A DNA stretch of 64,000 nucleotides from Rhodococcoides corynebacterioides NBRC 14404 (lineage in GTDB: Bacteria > Actinomycetota > Actinomycetes > Mycobacteriales > Mycobacteriaceae). Numbering within the stretch: the first letter of the stretch is position 1; each line of letters opens with the position of its first letter. Made by a program: the position numbers and the translations under genes. Where the stretch lies: the NCBI RefSeq assembly GCF_001894765.1, contig NZ_BCWV01000003.1, positions 496,001-560,000 of the forward strand, given 5' to 3'. This document shows positions 33,734-40,899 of this stretch, piece after piece. The notes under the pieces are model-generated. The model saw nothing but the letters and a program-made list of their open reading frames with translations, searched no databases and was not told where the DNA came from.

Positions 33734-34657
33734 TCAGTCGGCGTCGGGGTCGGCCGGGCCCACGATCGACGGGTCCGGCCGACCCACCACCTCGTGGTCC
33801 TTGTTCGCGTAGTCGAACCGGTCGAGCACGAAGCGCATGGATTCGAGTCGAGCACGCTTCTTGTCGTTGCTCTTCACCGTGATCCACGGCGCGTGGTCGG
33901 TATGGGTCAGGCGGAACATGTCCTCCTTGGCCTGCGTGTAGGCCTCCCACTTGTCCAGCGACGCGAGGTCCATCGGCGAGAGCTTCCACTGACGCACCGG
34001 GTCCACCTGACGGATGGCGAACCGGGTGCGCTGCTCGGACTGCGAGACCGAGAACCAGAACTTGGTCAACTGGATGCCGTCGTCGACGAGCATGCGCTCG
34101 AACAGCGGGACCTGCACGAGGAAGCGGCGGTACTCCTCGTCCGTGCAGAAGCCCATGACGCGCTCGACGCCGGCGCGGTTGTACCAGGAGCGGTCGAACA
34201 GTACGAGCTCACCGGCCGCGGGCAGGTGCGTGACGTATCGCTGGAAGTACCACTGGGTCGACTCGCGCGCCGTGGGCTTCTCCAGCGCGACCACCCGCGA
34301 CCCGCGCGGATTGAGGTGCTCGGTGAATCGCTTGATGGTGCCGCCCTTGCCGGCGGCGTCGCGACCCTCGAACACGATGACGTGACGCCCGCCGGTGTCC
34401 TTGATCCAGTTCTGCAGCTTCAGCAGTTCGATCTGCAGCAGACGCTTGGTGCCCTCGTAGTCCAGGCGGGGCAGGCGGTGGTCGTAGGGGTACCCCTCGC
34501 GCCACGTGTCGACGGCGCGGCCGTCCGGTGCGACCAGGACGGGATCGTCGTCGTCGTCGTCCCGCACGGACCACGCGGACCAGGCGGGCGGCGCAGACGG
34601 CGCGGACAGGGCGTCGGGGCGAGTGAGCAGCGTCGACGGATCGGTCACGCCCGGCAC
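33734..34657 (-). CDS. ppk2: Polyphosphate kinase 2, class I-like
   Basis: A 307-residue PPK2. Walker A is VIVFEGRDAAGKGGTIKRF (Lys in AAGKGG, about 101-106) and Walker B is LFDRSWYNRAGVERVMGF (154-170); the lid has FRLTHTDHAPW. This sequence type (TIGR03707-like) includes the class I enzymes that phosphorylate nucleoside diphosphates, chiefly GDP or ADP, from polyphosphate. The first 40 residues are variable and contain DDDDDD. GTG start at 34657; a second in-frame GTG is three codons in. Together with the class III-like enzyme at 10102 the cell could go from NMP to NTP with polyphosphate. Confidence 0.88.
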   Translation of the reverse strand: MPGVTDPSTLLTRPDALSAPSAPPAWSAWSVRDDDDDDPVLVAPDGRAVDTWREGYPYDHRLPRLDYEGTKRLLQIELLKLQNWIKDTGGRHVIVFEGRDAAGKGGTIKRFTEHLNPRGSRVVALEKPTARESTQWYFQRYVTHLPAAGELVLFDRSWYNRAGVERVMGFCTDEEYRRFLVQVPLFERMLVDDGIQLTKFWFSVSQSEQRTRFAIRQVDPVRQWKLSPMDLASLDKWEAYTQAKEDMFRLTHTDHAPWITVKSNDKKRARLESMRFVLDRFDYANKDHEVVGRPDPSIVGPADPDAD

Positions 34658-34698
34658 GGTACGAGCCGTCGGAAACGACGCGGTGACGGCCGGATGAA

Positions 34699-34737
34699 CG
34701 ACACGAGCCCCGCCCTGATCGGGCGGGGCTCGTGTCG
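34699..34737 (-). terminator. Very strong hairpin terminator
   Basis: A perfect 17-bp stem (34699-34715 with 34721-34737) closes a five-base TGATC loop. It begins 28 bases after the stop of the 52-residue peptide gene and ends before ppk2 on the same strand, so it isolates the peptide gene as its own transcription unit. Confidence 0.85.
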
Positions 34738-34765
34738 GACGGGAGTCGTCCGTCGGGGTCGTGGG

Positions 34766-34924
34766 TCAGGCCGGGTCGCCGCCGCTGCCACCACTGCCGC
34801 TGCCGCCGCTGCTGCCGCTGTCGAGCAAGCCGGAGAACAGGTCACCGATGCTGTCGACGACGCTGTCGAAGATCGCGTCGAATCCGCCGGACAGGGTCTC
34901 GAGAATCGTGTCGAGGAATTCCAT
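34766..34924 (-). CDS. Acidic amphipathic 52-residue peptide (PorA/PorH-like composition)
   Basis: Unannotated small gene: ATG at 34924, TGA at 34766. The peptide starts MEFLDTILETLSGGFDAIFD and continues SVVDSIGDLFSGLLDSG before a Ser/Gly-rich tail ending GGDPA. It has nine acidic and no basic residues and no signal peptide. Asp16, 20, 24 and 28 repeat every four residues opposite Ile/Val/Leu/Phe, giving a clear amphipathic helix (about 2-35). AAGGA lies 11 bases before the ATG, and a strong terminator follows. Small acidic helical peptides without signals are known as corynebacterial outer-membrane channel proteins (PorA, PorH); similarity here is in character, not alignment. Confidence 0.65.
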   Translation of the reverse strand: MEFLDTILETLSGGFDAIFDSVVDSIGDLFSGLLDSGSSGGSGSGGSGGDPA

Positions 34925-35020
34925 CTGCCGTTCGTTCCTTTCTCGGAGCGATCACCACGCCGGATGCGGGCAACCCGTGAACACTCCCGAATCAATCACG
35001 AGCGACGTGTCCACGAACGG

Positions 35021-35036
35021 CTTTTCGTCCGAAAAG
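35021..35036. promoter_or_regulatory. 16-bp palindrome between zwf and the peptide gene
   Basis: CTTTTCG and CGAAAAG surround a two-base TC centre. It lies about 100 bases upstream of the 52-residue peptide gene and 70 bases after the zwf stop. It could be an operator for the peptide gene or a weak terminator for zwf; the short centre favours a protein-binding site. Confidence 0.4.
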
Positions 35037-35105
35037 TCACCATTCTCGAAGCGTGCCTCGTGGCGGTCGATACCACCGTTTCGCGGGCTCGAACGGGTCG
35101 GACGA

Positions 35106-36533
35106 TCACCTCGTCTCGTCGACCAGCCACCCGCACGGGGTCGCCAGGTCCGTCGCCTCGTCCGGGCCCATCGAACCCGGCTCGTACGGGCGAATGTCCG
35201 GGCGTGCGTTCAACAGTGGCGCGGCGACCTCCCACACCTTGGCGAGTCCGTCGGGTCGGGTGAACAGCGACCGGTCACCGTCGAGCACGTCGAGGATGAG
35301 CCGCGAGTACGGCGAGAGCGGCTCGGCGTCGGACACCGTCGACAGGTCGAGCGACATGCGACCGATGCCCAGATCCTCGCCGGGCCCCGGCTCCTTCACG
35401 GTCATCGCGATGTCGACGCGGCCGTCGCCGGAGAGGTCGAACGACAGCACCGCCCCGTCCTCGGGAAGGTGCTTCACCGGGCCGTCGGGACGGCGGAACA
35501 CCAGCGACACGCGTTGAGTGCTGGTGCCCAACATCTTTCCGGTGCGGAGGAGGAACGGCACGTCCCGCCACCGGTCGGTGTCGACCCACAGCCGCGCCGC
35601 GACGTAGGTGTCGGTGGTGGAGTCGTCCGCGACGCCCGCGGTCTCGGTGTAGCCGCGGTACTGACCGAGCACGACCTCCTGCGGGTCGAGGGGACGGAAG
35701 GCGGCGATGACCGATTCCCGCGCGGTCTGCAGATCGTCGGCTCCGAGGCTCAGCGGCGGCTCCATCGCCACCTCGGCCGCCACCTGGAACAGGTGCGTCA
35801 CCAACATGTCCAGCACGGCACCCGTGGCGTCGTAGAACTCGGCGCGATCGTCGATGTCCAGGGTCTCCGGCACGTCGATCTGGACCTGCTCGACGTGTTC
35901 CCGATTCCAGATGCCCTCGACCATGCCGTTGGCGAATCGCAGAATGTGCAGGTTCTGGGTGTTCTCCTTACCCAGGAAATGGTCGATGCGGTACACCTGC
36001 TTCTCGTCGAGAACGTCGTGCACCGCCGCGTCCAGCTTCTCGAAATTCTCCTGCGACGTGCCGAAGGGCTTCTCGTAGACCACCCGAGCACCCTCGGCCA
36101 TTCCGTGTTCTCCCAATGCCGCCGTGTAGTCGAGGAAGGTCGACGGCGGCAGCGCGATGTAGTGGACCAGCTGCACGTCGCCGCCCAGCTCGTCGCTCAC
36201 GTCGGAGACGACCGACGGCAGGTCGCCGGCGTCGTCGACGGAGAATCCGCGTCCGGCGAAGCGCACCCGATCGGAGAACTCCGACCAGACCTTCTCGTCG
36301 ATGGTCTCGACACCCTCGCCGGGTCCGAACTCCTCGAGGGCGTCGCGCACGTGAGCGCGGAACTCGTCGTCGGTCTTCCGGCCGCGCCCGTTACCGATCA
36401 GCGCCCAGTTCTCCGGCAGCAGTCCCTCCTGCGCCAGCTCGTAGAAGGCGGGCAGCACCATGCGTTTGGCGAGGTCACCCGTCGCGCCGAAGAGAACGAA
36501 GACGGTCGGGGTGGTCGCACCGGAGTCAGCCAT
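35106..36533 (-). CDS. zwf: Glucose-6-phosphate 1-dehydrogenase
   Basis: A 475-residue enzyme oxidising glucose-6-phosphate to 6-phosphogluconolactone with NAD(P)+ at the entry to the pentose phosphate pathway. The coenzyme turn is FGATGDLAKRMVLPA (15-29), EKPFG at 154-158 and the substrate motif RIDHFLGKE at 182-190. Neighbouring pentose-phosphate genes (tal, tkt, opcA) are absent, so this copy is outside the usual actinobacterial zwf cluster and may be a second isozyme. ATG start at 36533; the divergent 200-residue gene begins 62 bp away. Confidence 0.93.
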   Translation of the reverse strand: MADSGATTPTVFVLFGATGDLAKRMVLPAFYELAQEGLLPENWALIGNGRGRKTDDEFRAHVRDALEEFGPGEGVETIDEKVWSEFSDRVRFAGRGFSVDDAGDLPSVVSDVSDELGGDVQLVHYIALPPSTFLDYTAALGEHGMAEGARVVYEKPFGTSQENFEKLDAAVHDVLDEKQVYRIDHFLGKENTQNLHILRFANGMVEGIWNREHVEQVQIDVPETLDIDDRAEFYDATGAVLDMLVTHLFQVAAEVAMEPPLSLGADDLQTARESVIAAFRPLDPQEVVLGQYRGYTETAGVADDSTTDTYVAARLWVDTDRWRDVPFLLRTGKMLGTSTQRVSLVFRRPDGPVKHLPEDGAVLSFDLSGDGRVDIAMTVKEPGPGEDLGIGRMSLDLSTVSDAEPLSPYSRLILDVLDGDRSLFTRPDGLAKVWEVAAPLLNARPDIRPYEPGSMGPDEATDLATPCGWLVDETR

Positions 36534-36595
36534 GTGCGGGGGATGCCCGGTTCCACCGAAAACCGAACCTGTCGACGATGGCTACCCTCGCTGCG

Positions 36596-37198
36596 ATGAG
36601 CACGTACGTCTTCGACGGCGACATCTCGGGCTTCGGAACGCAGAGCGGCACCCGCATCGTGGTGGGCCACTGGACGTCGTCGCCCCTCGGCGAGTTCACC
36701 GACGTCATGGTCGAGTTCGCCGACGGCGAGCGGCTGCTGCTCGCCCCGTCCGTCGAGGTCCGCGACTTCGTCACCGCCACCTACACGTTCGATCGCCATG
36801 AGCTCGTCGACGTGGTGCACCGGCGGGTCGGAGACCGGGTGAGCGTCGAGGCCGGCGAGCTCGCGCTCGAGTTCACCGTGGGATCGGCGACCCTGCTGGG
36901 CCGGCTGCTCGCCGTGATGCCCGACGCCGTCGTCACCGCGCCGTGGTTCTGCACCCTGAGCGACCCGATCGCCCGCGTGCTGCTGTCCGGCGTCCGCACC
37001 CGCGGCACCGCCGGCGGTGGGCGGCGCGAGTTCTACGGTGCCCGCGCGCAGCACCGCATCGTGTCGGCGTCCGCATCCTGGCGGGGGGACGACCTGGGCG
37101 GCCTCACTCGGGTCGAGCCGCCGGTGCGCTTCGGGTTCGGCTCCACCCCCGCCGCACCCTCGACGACGGCCGTGCGGACCACCGTCGAGGTGCGCTGA
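36596..37198 (+). CDS. Unrecognised actinobacterial protein, 200 residues
   Basis: Starts MSTYVFDGDISGFGTQSGTR and contains HWTSSPLGEFTDVMVEFADG, a strand-rich N-terminal half, then DPIARVLLSGVRTRGTAGGG and a basic/aromatic REFYGARAQHRIVSASASWR. There is no signal peptide or membrane helix. I do not recognise the family. The ATG at 36596 is chosen over earlier in-frame codons because TACCCT (36583-36588) sits seven bases upstream, giving a leaderless-type start. It is divergent from zwf and ends at a shared terminator. Confidence 0.6.
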   Translation: MSTYVFDGDISGFGTQSGTRIVVGHWTSSPLGEFTDVMVEFADGERLLLAPSVEVRDFVTATYTFDRHELVDVVHRRVGDRVSVEAGELALEFTVGSATLLGRLLAVMPDAVVTAPWFCTLSDPIARVLLSGVRTRGTAGGGRREFYGARAQHRIVSASASWRGDDLGGLTRVEPPVRFGFGSTPAAPSTTAVRTTVEVR

Positions 37199-37236
37199 GC
37201 GGATCTCGGGGTTCGGACCCGGCCTGCACAACGACG

Positions 37237-37285
37237 CACGACTCCTGCCCCCGAACCGGGGTTTCCGGTTCGGGGATTCGTCGTG
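37237..37285. terminator. Bidirectional two-part hairpin
   Basis: CCCCGAACCGG (37249-37259) pairs with CCGGTTCGGGG (37265-37275), and outer CACGAC/GTCGTG (37237-37242, 37280-37285) extends the structure. It lies between two convergent genes. Confidence 0.65.
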
Positions 37286-37314
37286 TTCGGTTGTGGTGGT
37301 GCGGGTTCCGCCGG

Positions 37315-38940
37315 TCAGGTACTCCCGGGGTCGGGGTCTGGGTCGCGGAGGAGGTCGCCGGGGTGGAAGTGGTGGTTGACGCGGCCTTCTCTGGTGGGGT
37401 CGGCGAGGGCGGGTGGGTGCCAGAGGGTGCGGCCGGCCCAGCGGTGGCCGGGTGGGGCGATGGTGGTGGCCCAGCCGAGGGGTCCGGTGTGGATCTGGCG
37501 GTGGTGGCGGTCGCAGGCGTAGGTGAGGTACTCGATGTCGGTGGTGCCGCCGTGGGCCCAGTCGGTGACGTGGTGGACCTGGGTGCGGGTGGCGGGGGCG
37601 GTGCAGCCGGGGAAGGTGCAGCCGTGGTCGGTGGCGAACAGCGCGAGGCGTTGGTCGGTGCTGGCGGTGCGGCGGCTGCGTCCGAGGTGCAGGGGCCGAT
37701 CGTTCAGGTCGGTGATGCACAGCCAGGTGTCGAGGTCGTCGGGGTGGTTGCCGGCGAGGGTGAGCAGGTCCGCGATGGGGAGGGCGGTGCCGCCGGCGGT
37801 GAGGGCGAGTCCGGCGCGGGCGGCGAGGTCGGCGACGGTGGTGGTGAGGATCAGGGAGATGGGCAGTCCGCGGTGGGTGGTGCCGAGGTCGCGGCGGGCG
37901 AGGGTGCGGGTGATGGCGGTGAAGACGGCGTCGTAGTCGCGTTGGGCGGCGGTGCGGGGATCACGCACCCGCTCCGCCGCCGCCGCAACAGTCTCGGCCT
38001 CAGCGCCGGTCTCCCCGTCGCCGGTCTTCCCGTCGCCGGTCTTCCCGTCGCCGGTCGTCCTGTTGCCGGTCTTCCCGTTGCCGGCGGCGTCAGCGCGAGT
38101 GCCGTCGCCGTTGCCGTTCTCCCCGTCGCCGCTGTCACCCACCTCGTTCTCGCTGTCACCGGCTCTGTCGCCGTTGCTGTCGAGGGTGACGCCGGGTGCG
38201 CCGAGGGTGTCGCGGACGAGTTCGAGGGTGGCGGCGCCCTCGGCGTCGCAGACGATGACGGCGGTGTACATGCCGTGACGGTCGGGGCCGGAGATGCGGA
38301 AGGAGCGGCGTCGGCGGCGGTCGGCGGGGTCGGTGAGGGCGCCGTCGGCGTCGATCCATCCGGCGAGGCGGGTGGCGGCCCGGCGGAGGGTGGCGGGGGT
38401 GATCTGCCGGGCGAGGTCGGCCAGTTGTTCCTCGGCGTGCTCGCGGGTCTGCGCGTCGACGGCCGGGGAGAGCTCACGCAGGAAGGTGTCGATGACGGTG
38501 ACGTGGGCGAGGGAGATGGCCCCGTCGCGCAGGGCGGCGGCGGTGCCGGGCATGCGGGGTGGGAGGGGGTCGCCGGTGAGGGTGGTCTGCTCGGTGAGCA
38601 GCATGGACCGGCGCAGTCGGGTGCGGGCCTCGGGCAGGTCGATGTGCAGGAGGCCGGAGAGGGCGTCGGCGCAGGTGAGGCCGGTGTCGGTGAACGCCCC
38701 GGCCTGGACGGCGCGGTGCAGCCAGGTCTGGCCGAGGCCGGTGAGGGCGCGGGTGGCGTGGTCGGAGTCGATGATGAGGGCGAGGAGGTCCTCGACTCCG
38801 GTGGTGCGGGTGTCGAGGGCGGCGAGGTCGGCGATCGCCGCGTTCAGCGCGGCCCGCGCCGCCGTCACCGGTGAGACCGGTGCATCCACCGGTGTTGCTG
38901 CTGTGTGTGCGGGTCCGTTCCCGCCGCCCCCCGACGACAT
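37315..38940 (-). CDS. 13E12-family protein: DUF222 domain with HNH endonuclease
   Basis: A 541-residue protein. Residues about 30-400 form the helical DUF222 domain of the 13E12 repeat family, interrupted at about 265-325 by low-complexity GDGKT repeats. The C terminus has an HNH nuclease fold: CTFPGCTAPATRTQVHHVTD, WAHGGTTDIEYLTYACDRHH, with paired cysteines and the histidine motif at 455-480. Such genes are abundant and often variable in number in actinobacteria; their role is unknown, although the HNH domain implies DNA cutting. No flanking transposase or repeat was seen. Confidence 0.88.
   Translation of the reverse strand: MSSGGGGNGPAHTAATPVDAPVSPVTAARAALNAAIADLAALDTRTTGVEDLLALIIDSDHATRALTGLGQTWLHRAVQAGAFTDTGLTCADALSGLLHIDLPEARTRLRRSMLLTEQTTLTGDPLPPRMPGTAAALRDGAISLAHVTVIDTFLRELSPAVDAQTREHAEEQLADLARQITPATLRRAATRLAGWIDADGALTDPADRRRRRSFRISGPDRHGMYTAVIVCDAEGAATLELVRDTLGAPGVTLDSNGDRAGDSENEVGDSGDGENGNGDGTRADAAGNGKTGNRTTGDGKTGDGKTGDGETGAEAETVAAAAERVRDPRTAAQRDYDAVFTAITRTLARRDLGTTHRGLPISLILTTTVADLAARAGLALTAGGTALPIADLLTLAGNHPDDLDTWLCITDLNDRPLHLGRSRRTASTDQRLALFATDHGCTFPGCTAPATRTQVHHVTDWAHGGTTDIEYLTYACDRHHRQIHTGPLGWATTIAPPGHRWAGRTLWHPPALADPTREGRVNHHFHPGDLLRDPDPDPGST
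38011..38085. repeat. 15-bp tandem repeat in the 13E12 gene
   Basis: Five consecutive units close to CTTCCCGTCGCCGGT (38011, 38026, 38041, 38056, 38071). Units 2 and 3 are identical; units 4 and 5 have drifted. They encode repeated TGDGK-like pentapeptides in frame. Confidence 0.85.
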
Positions 38941-39095
38941 GACCCCAGTGTAGGCGGACCCACCGACAGGAATCGATCATACGTTCGAACTGCCGACACG
39001 CACGCACGACGCGGTTCCACTGCCGTCCACGTCCCATTCCGGACCGGCATCGAATACGGTGTGCATTCCGTCCGCCGCCCGACCGAGGAGACGCC

Positions 39096-39353
39096 CTGGA
39101 GACGTTCCTGATCGTCGCGGCCGTCGCGCTCGCGGCGAACCTTCTGGTCGGTGTGCTTCGCGTGTCCCGCGGCCCCGACGTTCGTGACCGCGTCGCCGGT
39201 CTGATCCTGTTGTCCACCACCGGAACCGCGGTGCTGCTCGTCCTCGCCCACGTCGTCGACGAGCCGTCCCTCCGAGTGGTCGCCGCCGTCGTCGTGGCGC
39301 TCGCGGCGGTGATCGTGGTGTCCCTGGTGGCTCACGAGCGGGGACGCCCGTGA
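39096..39353 (+). CDS. mrpF: Mrp antiporter subunit MrpF, apparent CTG start
   Basis: An 85-residue, three-helix membrane protein of the cation/proton antiporter. Helix 1 TFLIVAAVALAANLLVGVLR, the loop VSRGPDVRDRVAGLILLS and two more helices match MrpF. There is no in-frame ATG, GTG or TTG ahead of helix 1; the GTG at 39153 would delete most of it. A CTG at 39096 has GAGGAG ending five bases upstream, so CTG initiation is proposed. First gene of the eight-gene mrp operon; its TGA begins the 29-bp repeat region. Confidence 0.75.
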   Translation: METFLIVAAVALAANLLVGVLRVSRGPDVRDRVAGLILLSTTGTAVLLVLAHVVDEPSLRVVAAVVVALAAVIVVSLVAHERGRP

Positions 39354-39413
39354 GCATCGGCACAGAGCGGGGACGCCCGTGAGCATCGGCACAGAGCGGG
39401 GACGCCCGTGAGC
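39336..39413. repeat. 29-bp tandem repeat, 2.7 copies, spanning the mrpF-mrpG junction
   Basis: Units start at 39336, 39365 and 39394 and begin GAGCGGGGACGCCCGTGAGC. The first two are identical. Each contains a GTGA, so the mrpF stop overlaps a GTG opening a 10-codon ORF (39350-39382), whose stop overlaps a GTG opening an identical 10-codon ORF (39379-39411), whose stop overlaps the GTG of mrpG (39408). Confidence 0.92.
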
Positions 39414-39692
39414 GCGCTCCTCGACGTCGTCGCGGCGGCGCTCGTCACCGTCGGGGTCGCGTTCTTCACCGTGGGCACGATCGGCCTGATTCGTCTCCCC
39501 GACAGGCGAAGTCGACTCCACGCGTTGACCAAGGCGGACAATCTCGGCCTGGGTCTGGTCGTTCTCGGACTCGCGGTGATCAGCGGATCGATCGCGTCGG
39601 CGTTGCTCATGGTCGCGGTGTGGATCCTCGCCCTCGGCGCGTCCGCGACGACGGCCGCGCTGCTCGCGTCGGACCGGGCGGAGGACCGATGA
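39408..39692 (+). CDS. mrpG: Mrp antiporter subunit MrpG
   Basis: A 94-residue membrane protein with three hydrophobic segments (VVAAALVTVGVAFFTVGTIG, LGLGLVVLGLAVISGSIASA, LLMVAVWILALGASATTAAL) and the MrpG/MnhG signature IGLIRLPDRRSRLHALTKAD. Its GTG start is the last GTGA of the 29-bp repeat array. The stop overlaps the next ATG (ATGA). Confidence 0.88.
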   Translation: MSALLDVVAAALVTVGVAFFTVGTIGLIRLPDRRSRLHALTKADNLGLGLVVLGLAVISGSIASALLMVAVWILALGASATTAALLASDRAEDR

Positions 39693-40606
39693 CCGCCGCC
39701 GTCGTGCTCGACGCACTCCTCGCCGCGGGCGTGCTGGTCACCGCGGTCGTCGCGCTCTGGCACCGTGAGCGGGCCGCGTCCGTCACCGTGTTCCTGGGGT
39801 TCGGCGTTCTGCTCACCGCGATCTGGGCGCGCCTGGGTGCGCCCGACGTCGCCCTGGCGGAGGCCGCGCTCGCGGCCGGTGTCACGGGCGCGCTGATGAC
39901 GACGGTCGTCGCGGGGCGCACCCGATCGACGGCCCCGGCATCGCGGTCCTCCCGCGCCGTCGACGTCGCCGAGGGCGCGGTGGCGGTGGGTGTCGGTGTC
40001 GCCCTCACGGCCGTCACCGTCGGTGCGATGCGTTCGGCTGCACCGGTACTCACGGGCGACGTCGCCACCGAGGCCCTCCCGGACAGCGTCGTCGCGCACC
40101 CGGTCACCGCGGTTCTGCTGGACTTACGCACCTACGACACCATGCTCGAGATCGTCGTTCTCGCCGTCGCCGCCCTGGCCGCCGTATCCACCCTGCGCGA
40201 TGCGGCACCCGCACTGAGCGTGCCCGTCGACCGACGCCCGGTCCTCACCGCGGCGGTGGCCGCACTCACTCCGGTGCTCGGCGTCCTCGCGGCCTGGCTG
40301 CTGGTCGCCGGCAGCGACCGACCGGGCGGCGCGTTCCAGTCCGGCGCCGTCGTCACCGGCATCGTGTTGCTGACCGTGCTCACGGGCACCCTCCGCCTAC
40401 CGTCGGCACGGACCACGCGGCTGCTGCTGGCCGTCGGGTCCACGGTGTTCCTCGTGGTGGCGCTGGCGACCGCCCTCACCACGGGCTGGCTCACGCTGGA
40501 GAACCCCTGGGGAGGAACGGCGGTGGTCGCTCTCGAGGCGGTGCTCGCCGTGTCCATCGGCGTCTGCCTGGCCGTCCTCGCACTGGCCGGAAGCACGCGA
40601 GCGTGA
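39689..40606 (+). CDS. Fused MrpA C-terminal (DUF4040/MbhD-like) and MrpB subunit
   Basis: A 305-residue membrane protein. The first half (VTVFLGFGVLLTAIWARLGA, then APDVALAEAALAAGVTGALM) is the DUF4040/MbhD module that normally forms the C-terminal part of MrpA. The second half, from about residue 150, resembles MnhB/MrpB, including GSDRPGGAFQSGAVVTGIVL. The NuoL-like front part of MrpA is therefore encoded separately in this operon. Start and stop both overlap neighbours by four bases. Confidence 0.82.
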   Translation: MTAAVVLDALLAAGVLVTAVVALWHRERAASVTVFLGFGVLLTAIWARLGAPDVALAEAALAAGVTGALMTTVVAGRTRSTAPASRSSRAVDVAEGAVAVGVGVALTAVTVGAMRSAAPVLTGDVATEALPDSVVAHPVTAVLLDLRTYDTMLEIVVLAVAALAAVSTLRDAAPALSVPVDRRPVLTAAVAALTPVLGVLAAWLLVAGSDRPGGAFQSGAVVTGIVLLTVLTGTLRLPSARTTRLLLAVGSTVFLVVALATALTTGWLTLENPWGGTAVVALEAVLAVSIGVCLAVLALAGSTRA

Positions 40607-40899
40607 CCCGCCCGGAGTGGTTCGTCGCGCTCGGCCTCCTGGTGTTCGCGCTGGGCTCGGTACGCCTGCTGTTCGTGCGGGACATCGTCACTCGACTCGT
40701 GGCCCTCAACATCGCGGGCGCGGGAGTCTTCCTGGTGCTGATCGCCCTCGCCGCGCGCACCGATCCGCCGGATCCCGTGCTGCACGCTCTGGTCCTCACC
40801 GGCATCGTCATCGCCGTCTCCGTCACCGGGCTCGGCCTGGTGCTGATCCGACGGAGCGACGACGGAGCCGACGAGTCGCGAGACGGAGACGCCCCGTGA
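40603..40899 (+). CDS. mrpC: Mrp antiporter subunit MrpC (NuoK-like)
   Basis: A 98-residue protein with three helices, the NuoK/MrpC fold: WFVALGLLVFALGSVRLLFV, RLVALNIAGAGVFLVLIALA and HALVLTGIVIAVSVTGLGLV. PDPVLHALVLTGIVI is the conserved third-helix entry. GTG start and TGA stop each overlap the adjacent gene (GTGA). Confidence 0.88.
   Translation: MTRPEWFVALGLLVFALGSVRLLFVRDIVTRLVALNIAGAGVFLVLIALAARTDPPDPVLHALVLTGIVIAVSVTGLGLVLIRRSDDGADESRDGDAP

Noticed and set aside
37315..38940. Mobile element or prophage around the 13E12 HNH gene
   Set aside because: No integrase, transposase, terminal repeats or attachment-site duplication were visible; the gene is bounded by ordinary genes and a terminator.
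39336..39413. CRISPR array
   Set aside because: The 29-bp units are directly adjacent with no spacers and lie in a gene junction; this is a plain tandem duplication.
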